Assembly: GCF_001579805.1 (NCBI RefSeq)
Contig: NZ_CP014546.1
Coordinates: 3,720,001-3,784,000 of the forward strand
Direction: 5' to 3'
DNA length: 64,000 nucleotides
Source: Pseudomonas azotoformans
GTDB taxonomy: Bacteria > Pseudomonadota > Gammaproteobacteria > Pseudomonadales > Pseudomonadaceae
Shown: positions 28,428 to 36,594 of the stretch, piece after piece
Numbering within the stretch: position 1 is the stretch's first letter
Layout of the letters: each line of letters starts with the position of its first letter
Notes under the pieces: model-generated
What the model was told of the DNA's origin: nothing
Databases searched by the model: none
Seen by the model: the letters and a program-made list of their open reading frames with translations, nothing else
Translations under genes and position numbers: made by a program

Positions 28428-29141
28428 TTAGCCTCGGGTAGGAACAAGAAAACGCATCCAGCGACGTTCGGCCAGTCGGAACAGGCCCACCAGTGCAAAG
28501 GACAGCAGCATGTAGAGCAGGGCCGCGATGCCGAAGGCCTGGAACGTCAGGAAGGTTTCGGCATTGGCGTCGCGGGCTACCTTGAGGATGTCGGCCACGG
28601 TGGCGGTAAACGCCAGGGAGGTGGCGTGCAGCATCAGGATCATTTCGTTGCTGTAGGCCGGCAATGCGCGGCGCAGCGCGGCGGGCACCACCACGAACAG
28701 GTTCAAGCGCCAGCCATGCAGGCCATAGGCGCGGGCCGCTTCGAGTTCGCCATGGGGAATATTGCGAATCGCCCCGGCGAAGATTTCCACGGTGTAGGCG
28801 CAGGTGTTGAGCACAAACGCCAGCAGCGTGCAGTTCAGCGCATTGCGGAAAAACTGGTTGAGCAGGGCGTTGTCCTGCACCACTTCCAGGCTGTACAGCC
28901 CGGTGTAGCAAATCAGCAGCTGGATATACAGCGGTGTGCCGCGAAACAGGTAGGTGTAGAACTCCACCGGCCAGCGCAGCCAGACGTGCTCGGAAACCCG
29001 CGCAAGCGCCAACGGGATCGACAGGATGAAGCCGAACACCACCGAGACGATGAACAGCCACAGGGTCATGGCCACGCCGGACAACCCCGCGCCATCGCTG
29101 AACAGATAGGCCAGGCCGTATTGCTGGAACAGTTCGATCAT
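28428..29141 (-). CDS. Amino-acid ABC transporter permease (HisM/AotM type)
   Basis: 237 residues with about five helices. The EAA loop is ELEAARAYGLHGWRLNLFVVVPAALRRALP near residues 130-160. It overlaps the companion permease gene by four bases and precedes the ATPase by three. Together they form the heterodimeric channel. Confidence 0.93.
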   Translation of the reverse strand: MIELFQQYGLAYLFSDGAGLSGVAMTLWLFIVSVVFGFILSIPLALARVSEHVWLRWPVEFYTYLFRGTPLYIQLLICYTGLYSLEVVQDNALLNQFFRNALNCTLLAFVLNTCAYTVEIFAGAIRNIPHGELEAARAYGLHGWRLNLFVVVPAALRRALPAYSNEMILMLHATSLAFTATVADILKVARDANAETFLTFQAFGIAALLYMLLSFALVGLFRLAERRWMRFLVPTRG

Positions 29142-29839
29142 TGCGCCATCCCCTTGATGCCGAGGTTGTAGCGCCGTTCGAGGCGTTTGAAGATGCGGTT
29201 GGAGAGGGTGGTGATCACCAAGTACACCAGGCCGGCGAGGATCAGGAAGTACAACGGCTCGTTGGTGGTTTTGCCGGCATTTTGTGCGGCCTTGACCAGG
29301 TCCGACAGGCCGATGATCGACACCAGCGCCGTGGACTTGAGCAGCACCAGCCAGTTATTGCCCAGGCCCGGCAGCGCGAAGCGCATCAGTTGTGGGAACA
29401 GCACCAGGTGAAAGCGCTGCCAGCGGCTCAGGCCGTAGGCGGTCGCCGCTTCCAGTTGGCCGGCCGGCACGCTGAGGATCGCGCCCCGGAAGTTCTCGGT
29501 GAAATACGCTCCGTAGATAAACCCAAGGGTGACCACCCCGGCGGTGAACGGGTCGATTTCAAAGTAGTCCCAGCCGAACATTTCGCTCAGGTCGTTGAGC
29601 CACAGTTGCAGGCTGTAGAAGATCAGCAGGATCAGCACCAGGTCCGGCACGCTGCGGATCAAGGTGGTGTAGAGCGTGGCCGGTACGCGCAGCCATTTGG
29701 CGCGGGAGAGCTTGGCGCCGGCGGCGATCAGGCCCAGGGCGAGGCTCAGGGCCAGGGCGAGGAATGACAGTTTGAGAGTCATCCAGGCGCCTTGGGCCAG
29801 CATGGGGCCGTAGCCTTGCAGGTTGAGGAGTTCGTTCAT
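29138..29839 (-). CDS. Amino-acid ABC transporter permease (HisQ/AotQ type)
   Basis: 233 residues with about five helices. The EAA loop is QLEAATAYGLSRWQRFHLVLFPQLMRFALPG. The start MNELLNLQGYG fits the family; the frame continues upstream through a REPIN and is not coding there. It is paired with the following permease by a four-base overlap. Confidence 0.93.
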   Translation of the reverse strand: MNELLNLQGYGPMLAQGAWMTLKLSFLALALSLALGLIAAGAKLSRAKWLRVPATLYTTLIRSVPDLVLILLIFYSLQLWLNDLSEMFGWDYFEIDPFTAGVVTLGFIYGAYFTENFRGAILSVPAGQLEAATAYGLSRWQRFHLVLFPQLMRFALPGLGNNWLVLLKSTALVSIIGLSDLVKAAQNAGKTTNEPLYFLILAGLVYLVITTLSNRIFKRLERRYNLGIKGMAQ

Positions 29840-29870
29840 GGGGTAGATCTCGAAGGAGCGCACAGGTTGA

Positions 29871-29962
29871 TTGTGGGAGCTGGCTTGCCTGCGATAGGGA
29901 ACATCAGTCACAGCTGTGCAAGCTGACCCACCGCGATCGCAGGCAAGCCAACTCCCACACAA
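29871..29962. repeat. REPIN inside the ABC transporter operon
   Basis: TTGTGGGAGCTGGCTTGCCT and a near-perfect inverted copy AGGCAAGCCAACTCCCACAC bracket about 50 bases. It separates the binding-protein gene from the permeases, a place where REP hairpins commonly protect the upstream mRNA and raise its level relative to the membrane genes. Confidence 0.9.
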
Positions 29963-29973
29963 GGACGAGGCTG

Positions 29974-30753
29974 CTATTCGTGGTAGATGTCCTGATCGCC
30001 GAAGTATTTCTTCTGGATCTCGGCATAAGTCCCATCCGCCTGCACAGCAGCGATGCCCTTGTTGATCAGCTCGCGCAATGCCTGATCGTTCTTGCGCAAG
30101 CCCATGGCGATGTCCAGGGGCAAGGTCGGGTCCTTGAAGGCCGGGCCGGTCTTGAAGTCGGCGCCTTCGGGTTTGGACAGGAAGTTGAGCTGGGCTTCGA
30201 GTTTGTCGGTCAGGGTCGCGTCGAGGCGGCCGTTCTGCAGGTCGGCGTAGTTCTGGTCCTGGGACTGGTACGCCTTGATCTGCGCGCCGAGCTTGGCCAG
30301 GTGCGCACGGGCATAGGCCTCTTGCAGCGAGCCCTGCAATACGCCGACTTGCTTGCCCTTCAGCGATTCCGGGGTGTCGCCGAAGTCGGCGCTTTTGCGC
30401 GTAATCACCGAGGTCGGGCTGAGGAACAGGCGGTCACTGAAGTCGATGATCTTTTCGCGGGCCGGGGTCACGGCCATGGAGGACATGATCGCGTCGAACT
30501 TGCGTGCGCGCAGGGCCGGGATCATGCCGTCGAATTCGTTGTGCACCCAGGTGCATTTCACTTCCAGCTTGGCGCAGATCGCGTTGCCCAGTTCGATATC
30601 GAAGCCTTGCAGGCTGCCGTCGGCGGCGACGGATTCGAAGGGGGGATATTCGGGGAATACGCCGAAGCGGATTTCTTTCCAGTCCTGGGCGTGGGCGGCG
30701 GTGGCGCAGAGTGGCAACAGCAATGCGGCGAAGAGTGATCGCAGTGGAGTCAT
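29974..30753 (-). CDS. Periplasmic binding protein for basic amino acids
   Basis: 259 residues with a signal peptide ending ATAAHA. Family 3 solute-binding marks are EIRFGVFPEYPPFESVAADGSLQGFDIELGNAI, and EFDGMIPALRARKFDAIMSSMAVTPAR with the Asp and Arg that contact the amino-acid backbone. The profile is closest to Lys/Arg/Ornithine or octopine receptors. With ocd and ctlX next door, ornithine, arginine or citrulline is likely. A 21-bp phased repeat lies upstream. Confidence 0.88.
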   Translation of the reverse strand: MTPLRSLFAALLLPLCATAAHAQDWKEIRFGVFPEYPPFESVAADGSLQGFDIELGNAICAKLEVKCTWVHNEFDGMIPALRARKFDAIMSSMAVTPAREKIIDFSDRLFLSPTSVITRKSADFGDTPESLKGKQVGVLQGSLQEAYARAHLAKLGAQIKAYQSQDQNYADLQNGRLDATLTDKLEAQLNFLSKPEGADFKTGPAFKDPTLPLDIAMGLRKNDQALRELINKGIAAVQADGTYAEIQKKYFGDQDIYHE

Positions 30754-30909
30754 GTGGAGTCCCTATATTTTGTAATTGATGTCAGGGCAGTAATCGAGTT
30801 GAAACAAATCGTTCTTATTGGTGGGAGAGAATGCTCCAAGGTGGTGCGTTTTTTGTGTCGTTTACCCCTCACATAAAGCGCGAATTGCGCTGTTAAAACC
30901 GACAATGCA

Positions 30910-30972
30910 GCGGAATCGGCTGAGTCACCCGCTGAATCGGCTTTTCACTGCGGTGAATCTGGCCCGCCCTCA
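30910..30972. promoter_or_regulatory. Three 21-bp phased repeats, candidate Lrp-type operator
   Basis: Three consecutive 21-base units (from 30910, 30931 and 30952) share GAATCGGCT, GAATCGGCT and GAATCTGGC at the same offset. The spacing is two helical turns, so the motif faces one side of the DNA. It lies 157-219 bases before the binding-protein gene. The motif also occurs as a palindrome upstream of ctlX. Confidence 0.6.
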
Positions 30973-30998
30973 GCTCAAAGCGGCAGGCCAGAGCGTTC

Positions 30999-32045
30999 TC
31001 AGGCGCGCTTTTTCTGCTGTAGCCGAGGCTGCTGGGCCAGGCGAGCGAACAGGTCTTTCGGGTCGGCCAGGTCCGGCACCAACTCAAGATCGCTGCCTAC
31101 ATCCAGGGCCTTGGCCACGTCCAGCACATAACGCAGGGCCGAGTAGTCTTCGATGGCAAAACCCACCGAGTCGAACAGAGTGACCTGGCGCGCATTTTCG
31201 CGGCCGGGCTGTTGGCCGTTGATCACTTGCCACAGTTCGGTGACGGGCGAGTCTTCCGGCATGTGCTGGATTTCACCTTCGATGCGGCTTTGCGGCTCGT
31301 ACTCGACGATCACCCGCGCGCGCTCGACGATACGTCGGTCCAGCTCGGTCTTGCCGGGGCAGTCGCCGCCGACGGCGTTGAGGTGCATGCCGGGCTCGAT
31401 CATCTCGTCCGTCAGGATGGTGGCGTAGGCCTTATCGGCGGTGACGGTGGTGACGATGTCCGCGCCTTTCACCGCTTCGGCGACGCTGCCGGCCAGGATC
31501 ACCTTGATCGCCGGGAACGCCTTGAGGTTGGCCGCCAGCTTGGCGGTGGCCTTGGCGTCGATATCGAACAGGCGGATCTCATTGATGCCGAGCATGGCGT
31601 GGAAGGCCAGGGCCTGGAACTCGCTCTGGGAGCCGTTGCCGATCAGCGCCATGCTGCGACTGTTGTCGCGGGCCAGGTAGCGGGCGACCAACGCCGAGGT
31701 GGCGGCGGTGCGAATCGCGGTGGTCAGGGTCATTTCCGCCAACAGCACCGGCAGACCGGTGTCCACATCGCCCAGAGCGCCGAAGGCCATCACGGTGAGC
31801 ATGCCGGCCAGGGTGTTTTTCGGGTGGCCGTTGACGTATTTGAACGCGTACAGCGACGCGTCGGACACCGGCATCAGCTCGATCACGCCGTCCGGCGAGT
31901 GGTTGGCCAGGCGCGCGCATTTTTCGAAATCCTGCCAGCGCAGGTAGTCGGCACGGATGTACTCGGCCATCTCAGTGATGCAGGTTTGCAGGCCTTTTTG
32001 CGAGACCAAGTAGCAGAGGTCGTTGACGTCGATATAGCGGGTCAT
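30999..32045 (-). CDS. Ornithine cyclodeaminase
   Basis: A 348-residue member of the OCD/mu-crystallin family. Visible marks are LYAFKYVNGHPKNTLAGMLTVMA, the Rossmann motif LIGNGSQSEFQALAF and LNAVGGDCPGKTELD. It converts L-ornithine to L-proline and ammonia using NAD+. It is 16 bases after ctlX on the same strand. The C-terminal lysine-rich tail (QQKKRA) is unusual but short. The family also includes alanine and lysine cyclodeaminases; the context supports ornithine. Confidence 0.9.
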   Translation of the reverse strand: MTRYIDVNDLCYLVSQKGLQTCITEMAEYIRADYLRWQDFEKCARLANHSPDGVIELMPVSDASLYAFKYVNGHPKNTLAGMLTVMAFGALGDVDTGLPVLLAEMTLTTAIRTAATSALVARYLARDNSRSMALIGNGSQSEFQALAFHAMLGINEIRLFDIDAKATAKLAANLKAFPAIKVILAGSVAEAVKGADIVTTVTADKAYATILTDEMIEPGMHLNAVGGDCPGKTELDRRIVERARVIVEYEPQSRIEGEIQHMPEDSPVTELWQVINGQQPGRENARQVTLFDSVGFAIEDYSALRYVLDVAKALDVGSDLELVPDLADPKDLFARLAQQPRLQQKKRA

Positions 32046-32061
32046 GGCAAGACTCCTTGAG

Positions 32062-32988
32062 TTATTGGACGGTGGCGCGGGCGGGCAGGTGCACTTCCGC
32101 CAGCATGCAGCGGGCACTGCCGCCGCCGATGCGTTCGATGTTGTCGATGTTCACCACCACCGGGCGCGTATGGCGTTCCACATGCACGCGCTGCGCGGGT
32201 TGCAGGGCGCCCCAGGCGCTGGCCGACATCACCAGCAGTGGTTGGCCGTCGCGGTCATGCACTTCGAGCATGTTGCCGGCGAAGGCCTCCAACTGGTCGA
32301 AGTCGAGGGCGAGGATGTCTTTGCCGGTGTCGCGCAGGGAGCGTTCCAGGGCCTGGCGTTCGCTGGCGTCCGGCAGGGCTTGCAGGCACACCACCGAGAG
32401 GTCGCGGCCAACGCTCATCATCACGTTGCTGTGGTAGATCGGCGCGTGATGGCGGTCGACGGCGTGGAACACGCAGAGTTGGTAGTCGAGTCGCTCGGCG
32501 AACTGGCGCAGGGCGTCGTGGTGGGTGCGCCCGGAATGGCAGGCGTAGCTGATGCGATGCTGGCGGTCGAGCACCATGCTGCCGGTGCCTTCGAGGAAGA
32601 TGTTCTGTTGTTCGAGGTGGCTGAGGTCGATGGTGTCCTTGACTGTAAATCGTTGTTCCAACACGTGCAGCACGCCTTTGTTGCGCTCCAGTCGTCGGTT
32701 CTGGCCTTCCATCGGGTAAAGCACCAGGCTGCCGTCGGCGTGGCTGCTCCACCAGTTATTGGGGAAGATCGAATCGGGCGTGTGGGGCGCCGGCGTGTCT
32801 TGCACCACCAGTACTTCGACGCCGTGTTGGCGCAGGGTGTCGACATAGCCGTCGAATTCTTCCAGCGCTTTCTGCTGTGCGCTGAGCGGGTCGAGGGGCT
32901 GGCGTTGGAAGCGGTTGTTGATTGCGGTATCCGGGTTGAAGGCAAAGCGCGCCGGGCGAATCATCAAGACGGTATTGGTGGTTTGCAT
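32062..32988 (-). CDS. ctlX: CtlX-type guanidino/ureido hydrolase (arginine deiminase superfamily)
   Basis: 308 residues of the pentein fold. Active-site residues are visible: PDSIFPNNWW near 71-80, Glu133 in FLEGTGSMVLD, His186 in IYHSNVMM and Cys294 in SARCMLAEV. The family is linked to citrulline or arginine-derivative hydrolysis and is often next to ornithine cyclodeaminase, as here. A product of ornithine, passed on to proline, would make the pair a short arginine/citrulline catabolic route (inference). Confidence 0.82.
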   Translation of the reverse strand: MQTTNTVLMIRPARFAFNPDTAINNRFQRQPLDPLSAQQKALEEFDGYVDTLRQHGVEVLVVQDTPAPHTPDSIFPNNWWSSHADGSLVLYPMEGQNRRLERNKGVLHVLEQRFTVKDTIDLSHLEQQNIFLEGTGSMVLDRQHRISYACHSGRTHHDALRQFAERLDYQLCVFHAVDRHHAPIYHSNVMMSVGRDLSVVCLQALPDASERQALERSLRDTGKDILALDFDQLEAFAGNMLEVHDRDGQPLLVMSASAWGALQPAQRVHVERHTRPVVVNIDNIERIGGGSARCMLAEVHLPARATVQ

Positions 32989-33103
32989 GGGTGCACGAAT
33001 CCATGGGGTTGAGCTGTGGGGCTATTTTGTGCGGTATGGCGGATGAATCCCGGCTGAAACCTAAGGGCGGCTCAGCCGGGAAAGCTGAAGAGTGGGGTAG
33101 GGC

Positions 33104-33116
33104 AGCCGAATCGGCT
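33104..33116. promoter_or_regulatory. Palindrome upstream of ctlX sharing the phased-repeat motif
   Basis: AGCCGAATCGGCT is an inverted repeat around one central base and contains the GAATCGGCT core of the repeats at 30910-30972. It lies 116 bases before the ctlX start. GGCTCAGCC at 33069 is a second, related palindrome. Confidence 0.5.
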
Positions 33117-33184
33117 GTTCGGGCGGGCGCAGGTCAAAATTGGTATCGTGCGGGTTGTTAAAACGCCGTCAGCCAGGAGGAATC

Positions 33185-34075
33185 ATGTCTACCGCCGTTC
33201 GTCTCGCCCAGGCAGCCGATGCTGAAGGGATCAGCCAGGTCATCCTGGCGGCCTTGCACAGCAGCAATGCGCGGGATTACCCGGCGGATGTAATTGCGCG
33301 GGTGGCGAGTAACTTCACGCCGGATGCCGTGTTGGCCTTGCTCAAGCGCCGCCTGGTGCTGGTGGCCATTCAAGATCAAGTGATCGTCGCCACCGCCGCC
33401 CTCGACGCCAACGTGGTGCGCTCGGTGTTCGTCAACCCGGCGCTGCAAGGGCAAGGCATTGGCCGGCTGCTAATGATCGAGATCGAGTTGCGCGCCCGTG
33501 AGGCTGGGGTGACGGTATTGAGCGTGCCGTCCTCACTGACGGCCGAGCCGTTCTACACCAAGCTGGGGTTTAACACCGTGCGTGATGTTTACCACGGCAA
33601 TGAACGTACGTTGGTGATGGAAAAGGCGCTGCTGTCCCGGCACCCCATCGGGCCTTACCGCGACCGTCAGCATCGGACGCAAGTGGTTGGGTTATGGCAG
33701 CAGGCCTTTGGTTATGACACTGCCCATAACGTACCCACCCTGGCGATCGATAAGAAACTGGCCGTCAACGATGGGTTGTTCTTCGTGGCCACGGATAAAA
33801 AGACGGTGATCGGAACGATTCTGGCCGGCTACGACGGCCACCGTGGCTGGCTGTATTCGGTGGCGGTGCACGCCGACTATCGGCGCCATGGCTTGGGGTC
33901 TTCACTGGTGCGTCATGCGGAACAGGCATTGACCGCCTTGGGTTGTATGAAGATCAACCTGCAGATCACTGGCGGCAATGATGCGGTGGTAGGGTTCTAC
34001 GAGGCGTTGGGGTATGGGGTGGAGCCGAGGATCAGCATGGGCAAGAAGATCACGGTGAATATCCCGGAACAATAA
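33185..34075 (+). CDS. Tandem GNAT acetyltransferase (two domains)
   Basis: 296 residues containing two complete GNAT domains. Domain 1 (about 1-150) has VFVNPALQGQGIGRLLM and FYTKLGFNTV. Domain 2 (about 160-296) has VAVHADYRRHGLGSSLV and VVGFYEALGY and resembles YpeA. Each has its own acetyl-CoA loop. A strong AGGAGG lies six bases before the ATG. No neighbour suggests a substrate; it is divergent from ctlX and ends in a shared terminator. Confidence 0.85.
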   Translation: MSTAVRLAQAADAEGISQVILAALHSSNARDYPADVIARVASNFTPDAVLALLKRRLVLVAIQDQVIVATAALDANVVRSVFVNPALQGQGIGRLLMIEIELRAREAGVTVLSVPSSLTAEPFYTKLGFNTVRDVYHGNERTLVMEKALLSRHPIGPYRDRQHRTQVVGLWQQAFGYDTAHNVPTLAIDKKLAVNDGLFFVATDKKTVIGTILAGYDGHRGWLYSVAVHADYRRHGLGSSLVRHAEQALTALGCMKINLQITGGNDAVVGFYEALGYGVEPRISMGKKITVNIPEQ

Positions 34076-34100
34076 AAAACCCGCCATCTGGCGGGTTTTT
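34075..34100. terminator. Bidirectional rho-independent terminator
   Basis: AAAAACCCGCCA, TC, TGGCGGGTTTTT: a perfect 12-bp stem with A and T runs on both sides, between the convergent acetyltransferase and ilvE. Confidence 0.93.
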
Positions 34101-34109
34101 CCGGGTTGC

Positions 34110-35129
34110 TTAGACCTTGACGATCCAGCCTTGCGGCGCTTCAACGTCACCGGTCTGCACACCGGTCAGCTCTTTGTAGAGCTTCTGGGTGATCGGGCCG
34201 ACTTCGGTCTCGCTGTGGAATACGTGCAGCTTGCCGTTGTACTGGATGCCGCCGATCGGCGAGATCACCGCAGCCGTACCGCAGGCGCCGGCTTCCTTGA
34301 ACTGGTCCAGTTTGTCGATGAACACTTCGCCCTCGACCACGTCCAGGCCCAGGCGGGTCTTGGCCAGTTCGATCAGCGACAGGCGGGTGATGCCTGGCAG
34401 CACCGAAGGCGACTTCGGCGTGATGAACTGGTTGTCGTGGGTGATCCCGAAGAAGTTCGCCGAGCCGACTTCTTCGATTTTCGAATGGGTCATCGGGTCC
34501 AGGTAGATCGCGTCGGCAAAACCGGCTTTCTTCGCTTCGGAACCGGGCATCAGGCTGGCGGCGTAGTTGCCACCGACCTTGGCGGCACCGGTGCCTTGTG
34601 GCGCGGCGCGGTCGAAGGTGGAGATCTGGAAGTTGTGCGGCACCAGGCCGCCTTTGAAGTAGGCGCCGACCGGGATGCAGAACACGGAGAAGATGAACTC
34701 CGGCGCGGTACGCACGCCGATGTTGTCACCGGTGCCGATCACGAACGGGCGCAGGTACAGCGCGCCGCCGCTGCCGTACGGCGGGATGAAATGTTCGTTG
34801 GCCTTGACCACTTGTTTGCAGGCATCGATGAACACGTCGGTCGGCACATGCGGCATCAGCAGGCGCGCGCAGCTGCGTTGCATGCGGGCGGCGTTCTGGC
34901 CCGGGCGGAACAGGTTGATCGAACCGTCCTTGCAGCGGTAGGCCTTGAGGCCTTCAAAGCATTGCTGGCCGTAGTGCAGGGCGGTGGAGCCCTCGCTGAT
35001 GTGCAGCACGTTGTCGTCGGTCAGGGTGCCTTCTTGCCATTCGCCGTTTTTCCAGACCTGGAGAAACCGCTTGTCGGTCTTGATGTAGTCAAAACCCAGC
35101 TTGTCCCAATTGATGCTTTCGTTACCCAT
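34110..35129 (-). CDS. ilvE: Branched-chain amino-acid aminotransferase
   Basis: A 339-residue fold-type IV PLP enzyme of the long (eukaryote-like) BCAT group. The PLP lysine is in GAAKVGGNYAASL near residue 190, with EVGSANFFGI and GTAAVISPIGGI as cofactor-binding loops. It exchanges the amino group of Leu, Ile and Val with 2-oxoglutarate. It lies 82 bases downstream of lpdV on the same strand, so its keto acids feed the adjacent Bkd complex. It ends at the terminator shared with the GNAT gene. Confidence 0.93.
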   Translation of the reverse strand: MGNESINWDKLGFDYIKTDKRFLQVWKNGEWQEGTLTDDNVLHISEGSTALHYGQQCFEGLKAYRCKDGSINLFRPGQNAARMQRSCARLLMPHVPTDVFIDACKQVVKANEHFIPPYGSGGALYLRPFVIGTGDNIGVRTAPEFIFSVFCIPVGAYFKGGLVPHNFQISTFDRAAPQGTGAAKVGGNYAASLMPGSEAKKAGFADAIYLDPMTHSKIEEVGSANFFGITHDNQFITPKSPSVLPGITRLSLIELAKTRLGLDVVEGEVFIDKLDQFKEAGACGTAAVISPIGGIQYNGKLHVFHSETEVGPITQKLYKELTGVQTGDVEAPQGWIVKV

Positions 35130-35211
35130 GACACCCTCTATCGTTGGTCAAGTCGGTTTTTTTCTGGATGGGCGCAACAATACTTCATTAGCCGGTGCCT
35201 TAGCACCCCCT

Positions 35212-36591
35212 TCAAAGGTGCAACGCATGCCCCAGCGCCCGCAGCGCGGCTTCCTGCACCGCTTCACCAAGGGTCGGATGAGCGTGGATGGTGCCCGCCA
35301 CGTCTTCCAGGCGCGACCCCATTTCCAGGCTCAGGCCAAAGGCGGTGGACAGTTCCGAGACACCCACCCCCACGGCCTGCCAGCCGACGATCAGGTGGTT
35401 GTCACGTCGCGCCACCACCCGTACGAAGCCGGTTTTCGACTCCAGGGTCATTGCCCGGCCATTGGCCGCGAACGGGAAGCTTGAGACGATGCAGTCCAAT
35501 CCGGCGGCCTTGGCTTCGTCCGGGGTCTTGCCGACCACCACCAGTTCCGGGTCGGTGAAGCACACCGCCGGGATCGCGGCAGGGTTGAATTCGCGGGACT
35601 TGCCGCTGATCAGCTCGGCGACCATTTCGCCCTGGGCCATGGCGCGGTGCGCGAGCATTGGCTCGCCACTCAGGTCGCCGATGGCATACACGTTGCGCAT
35701 GCTGGTCTGGCAGCGGCTGTCGATTTTGATCGCCGAGCCGTTCATCTCCAGGTTCAGCGCTTCAAGGTTCCAACCCTGGGTGTTGGGTTTGCGACCGACG
35801 GCGACCAGCACCTGGTCGGTTGCCAACGACAGGGTGTCGCCATTCGGGTCGCGTACTTGCAGGCTGTCATCGGCAAAACCGGTGACGCTGTGCTTGAGGT
35901 ACAGCTTCACGCCCAGTTGCTTGAGGGATTCGTTCACCGGCTGCGTCAGCTCCGCGTCATAGGCCGGCAGGATCCGATCCTGCGCCTCGACCACACTGAC
36001 CTCGGCGCCGAGCTTACGGTAGGCGATGCCCAGTTCCAGGCCGATATAACCGCCGCCTACCACGATCAGGCGCTTGGGCACGCTTTTCGGTGCAAGGGCT
36101 TCGGTGGAGGAGATGATCGGCCCGCCAATCGGCAGCATCGGCAGGTTGACGCTTTTCGAACCGGTGGCCAGCAGCAAGTGCTCGCACCGGATGCGCTGGT
36201 CGCCGACGTCAACGGTTTTGCCGTCCACCACCTTGGCCCAACCGTGGATCACTTGCACCTTGTGCTTCTTCAGCAAGGCGGCGACGCCCGTGGTCAGGCG
36301 ATCCACGATGCCATCTTTCCATTCCACGCTTTTGCGGATATCCAGGGTCGGCACATCCACTTCAATGCCCAGTTGCGAACCCTGGCTGTGGTGGATGGTT
36401 TGCTGGAACTGCTCGGCCACATGGATCAACGCCTTGGACGGGATGCAGCCGATATTCAGGCAGGTGCCGCCGAGCGCCTGGCCTTCCACCAGAATGGTCG
36501 GGATGCCCAACTGGCCGGCACGGATCGCCGCCACATAACCGCCAGGGCCGCCGCCGATAATCAGCAGCGTGGTATTCAATGTCTGCGTCAT
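35212..36591 (-). CDS. lpdV: Dihydrolipoamide dehydrogenase of the Bkd complex (Lpd-Val)
   Basis: 459 residues. The redox disulfide is in [15 protein letters not shown], the FAD motif is [13 protein letters not shown], the NAD motif is [12 protein letters not shown] and the His-Glu base is in [13 protein letters not shown]. This E3 re-oxidises the lipoyl arm of BkdB. It is the last gene of the bkd operon, three bases after bkdB. Confidence 0.96.
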   Translation of the reverse strand: MTQTLNTTLLIIGGGPGGYVAAIRAGQLGIPTILVEGQALGGTCLNIGCIPSKALIHVAEQFQQTIHHSQGSQLGIEVDVPTLDIRKSVEWKDGIVDRLTTGVAALLKKHKVQVIHGWAKVVDGKTVDVGDQRIRCEHLLLATGSKSVNLPMLPIGGPIISSTEALAPKSVPKRLIVVGGGYIGLELGIAYRKLGAEVSVVEAQDRILPAYDAELTQPVNESLKQLGVKLYLKHSVTGFADDSLQVRDPNGDTLSLATDQVLVAVGRKPNTQGWNLEALNLEMNGSAIKIDSRCQTSMRNVYAIGDLSGEPMLAHRAMAQGEMVAELISGKSREFNPAAIPAVCFTDPELVVVGKTPDEAKAAGLDCIVSSFPFAANGRAMTLESKTGFVRVVARRDNHLIVGWQAVGVGVSELSTAFGLSLEMGSRLEDVAGTIHAHPTLGEAVQEAALRALGHALHL

Positions 36592-36594
36592 GCC

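Noticed and set aside
30836..30890. ArgR site before the ABC binding-protein gene
   Set aside because: A TGTCG sequence is present but the remaining consensus is absent.
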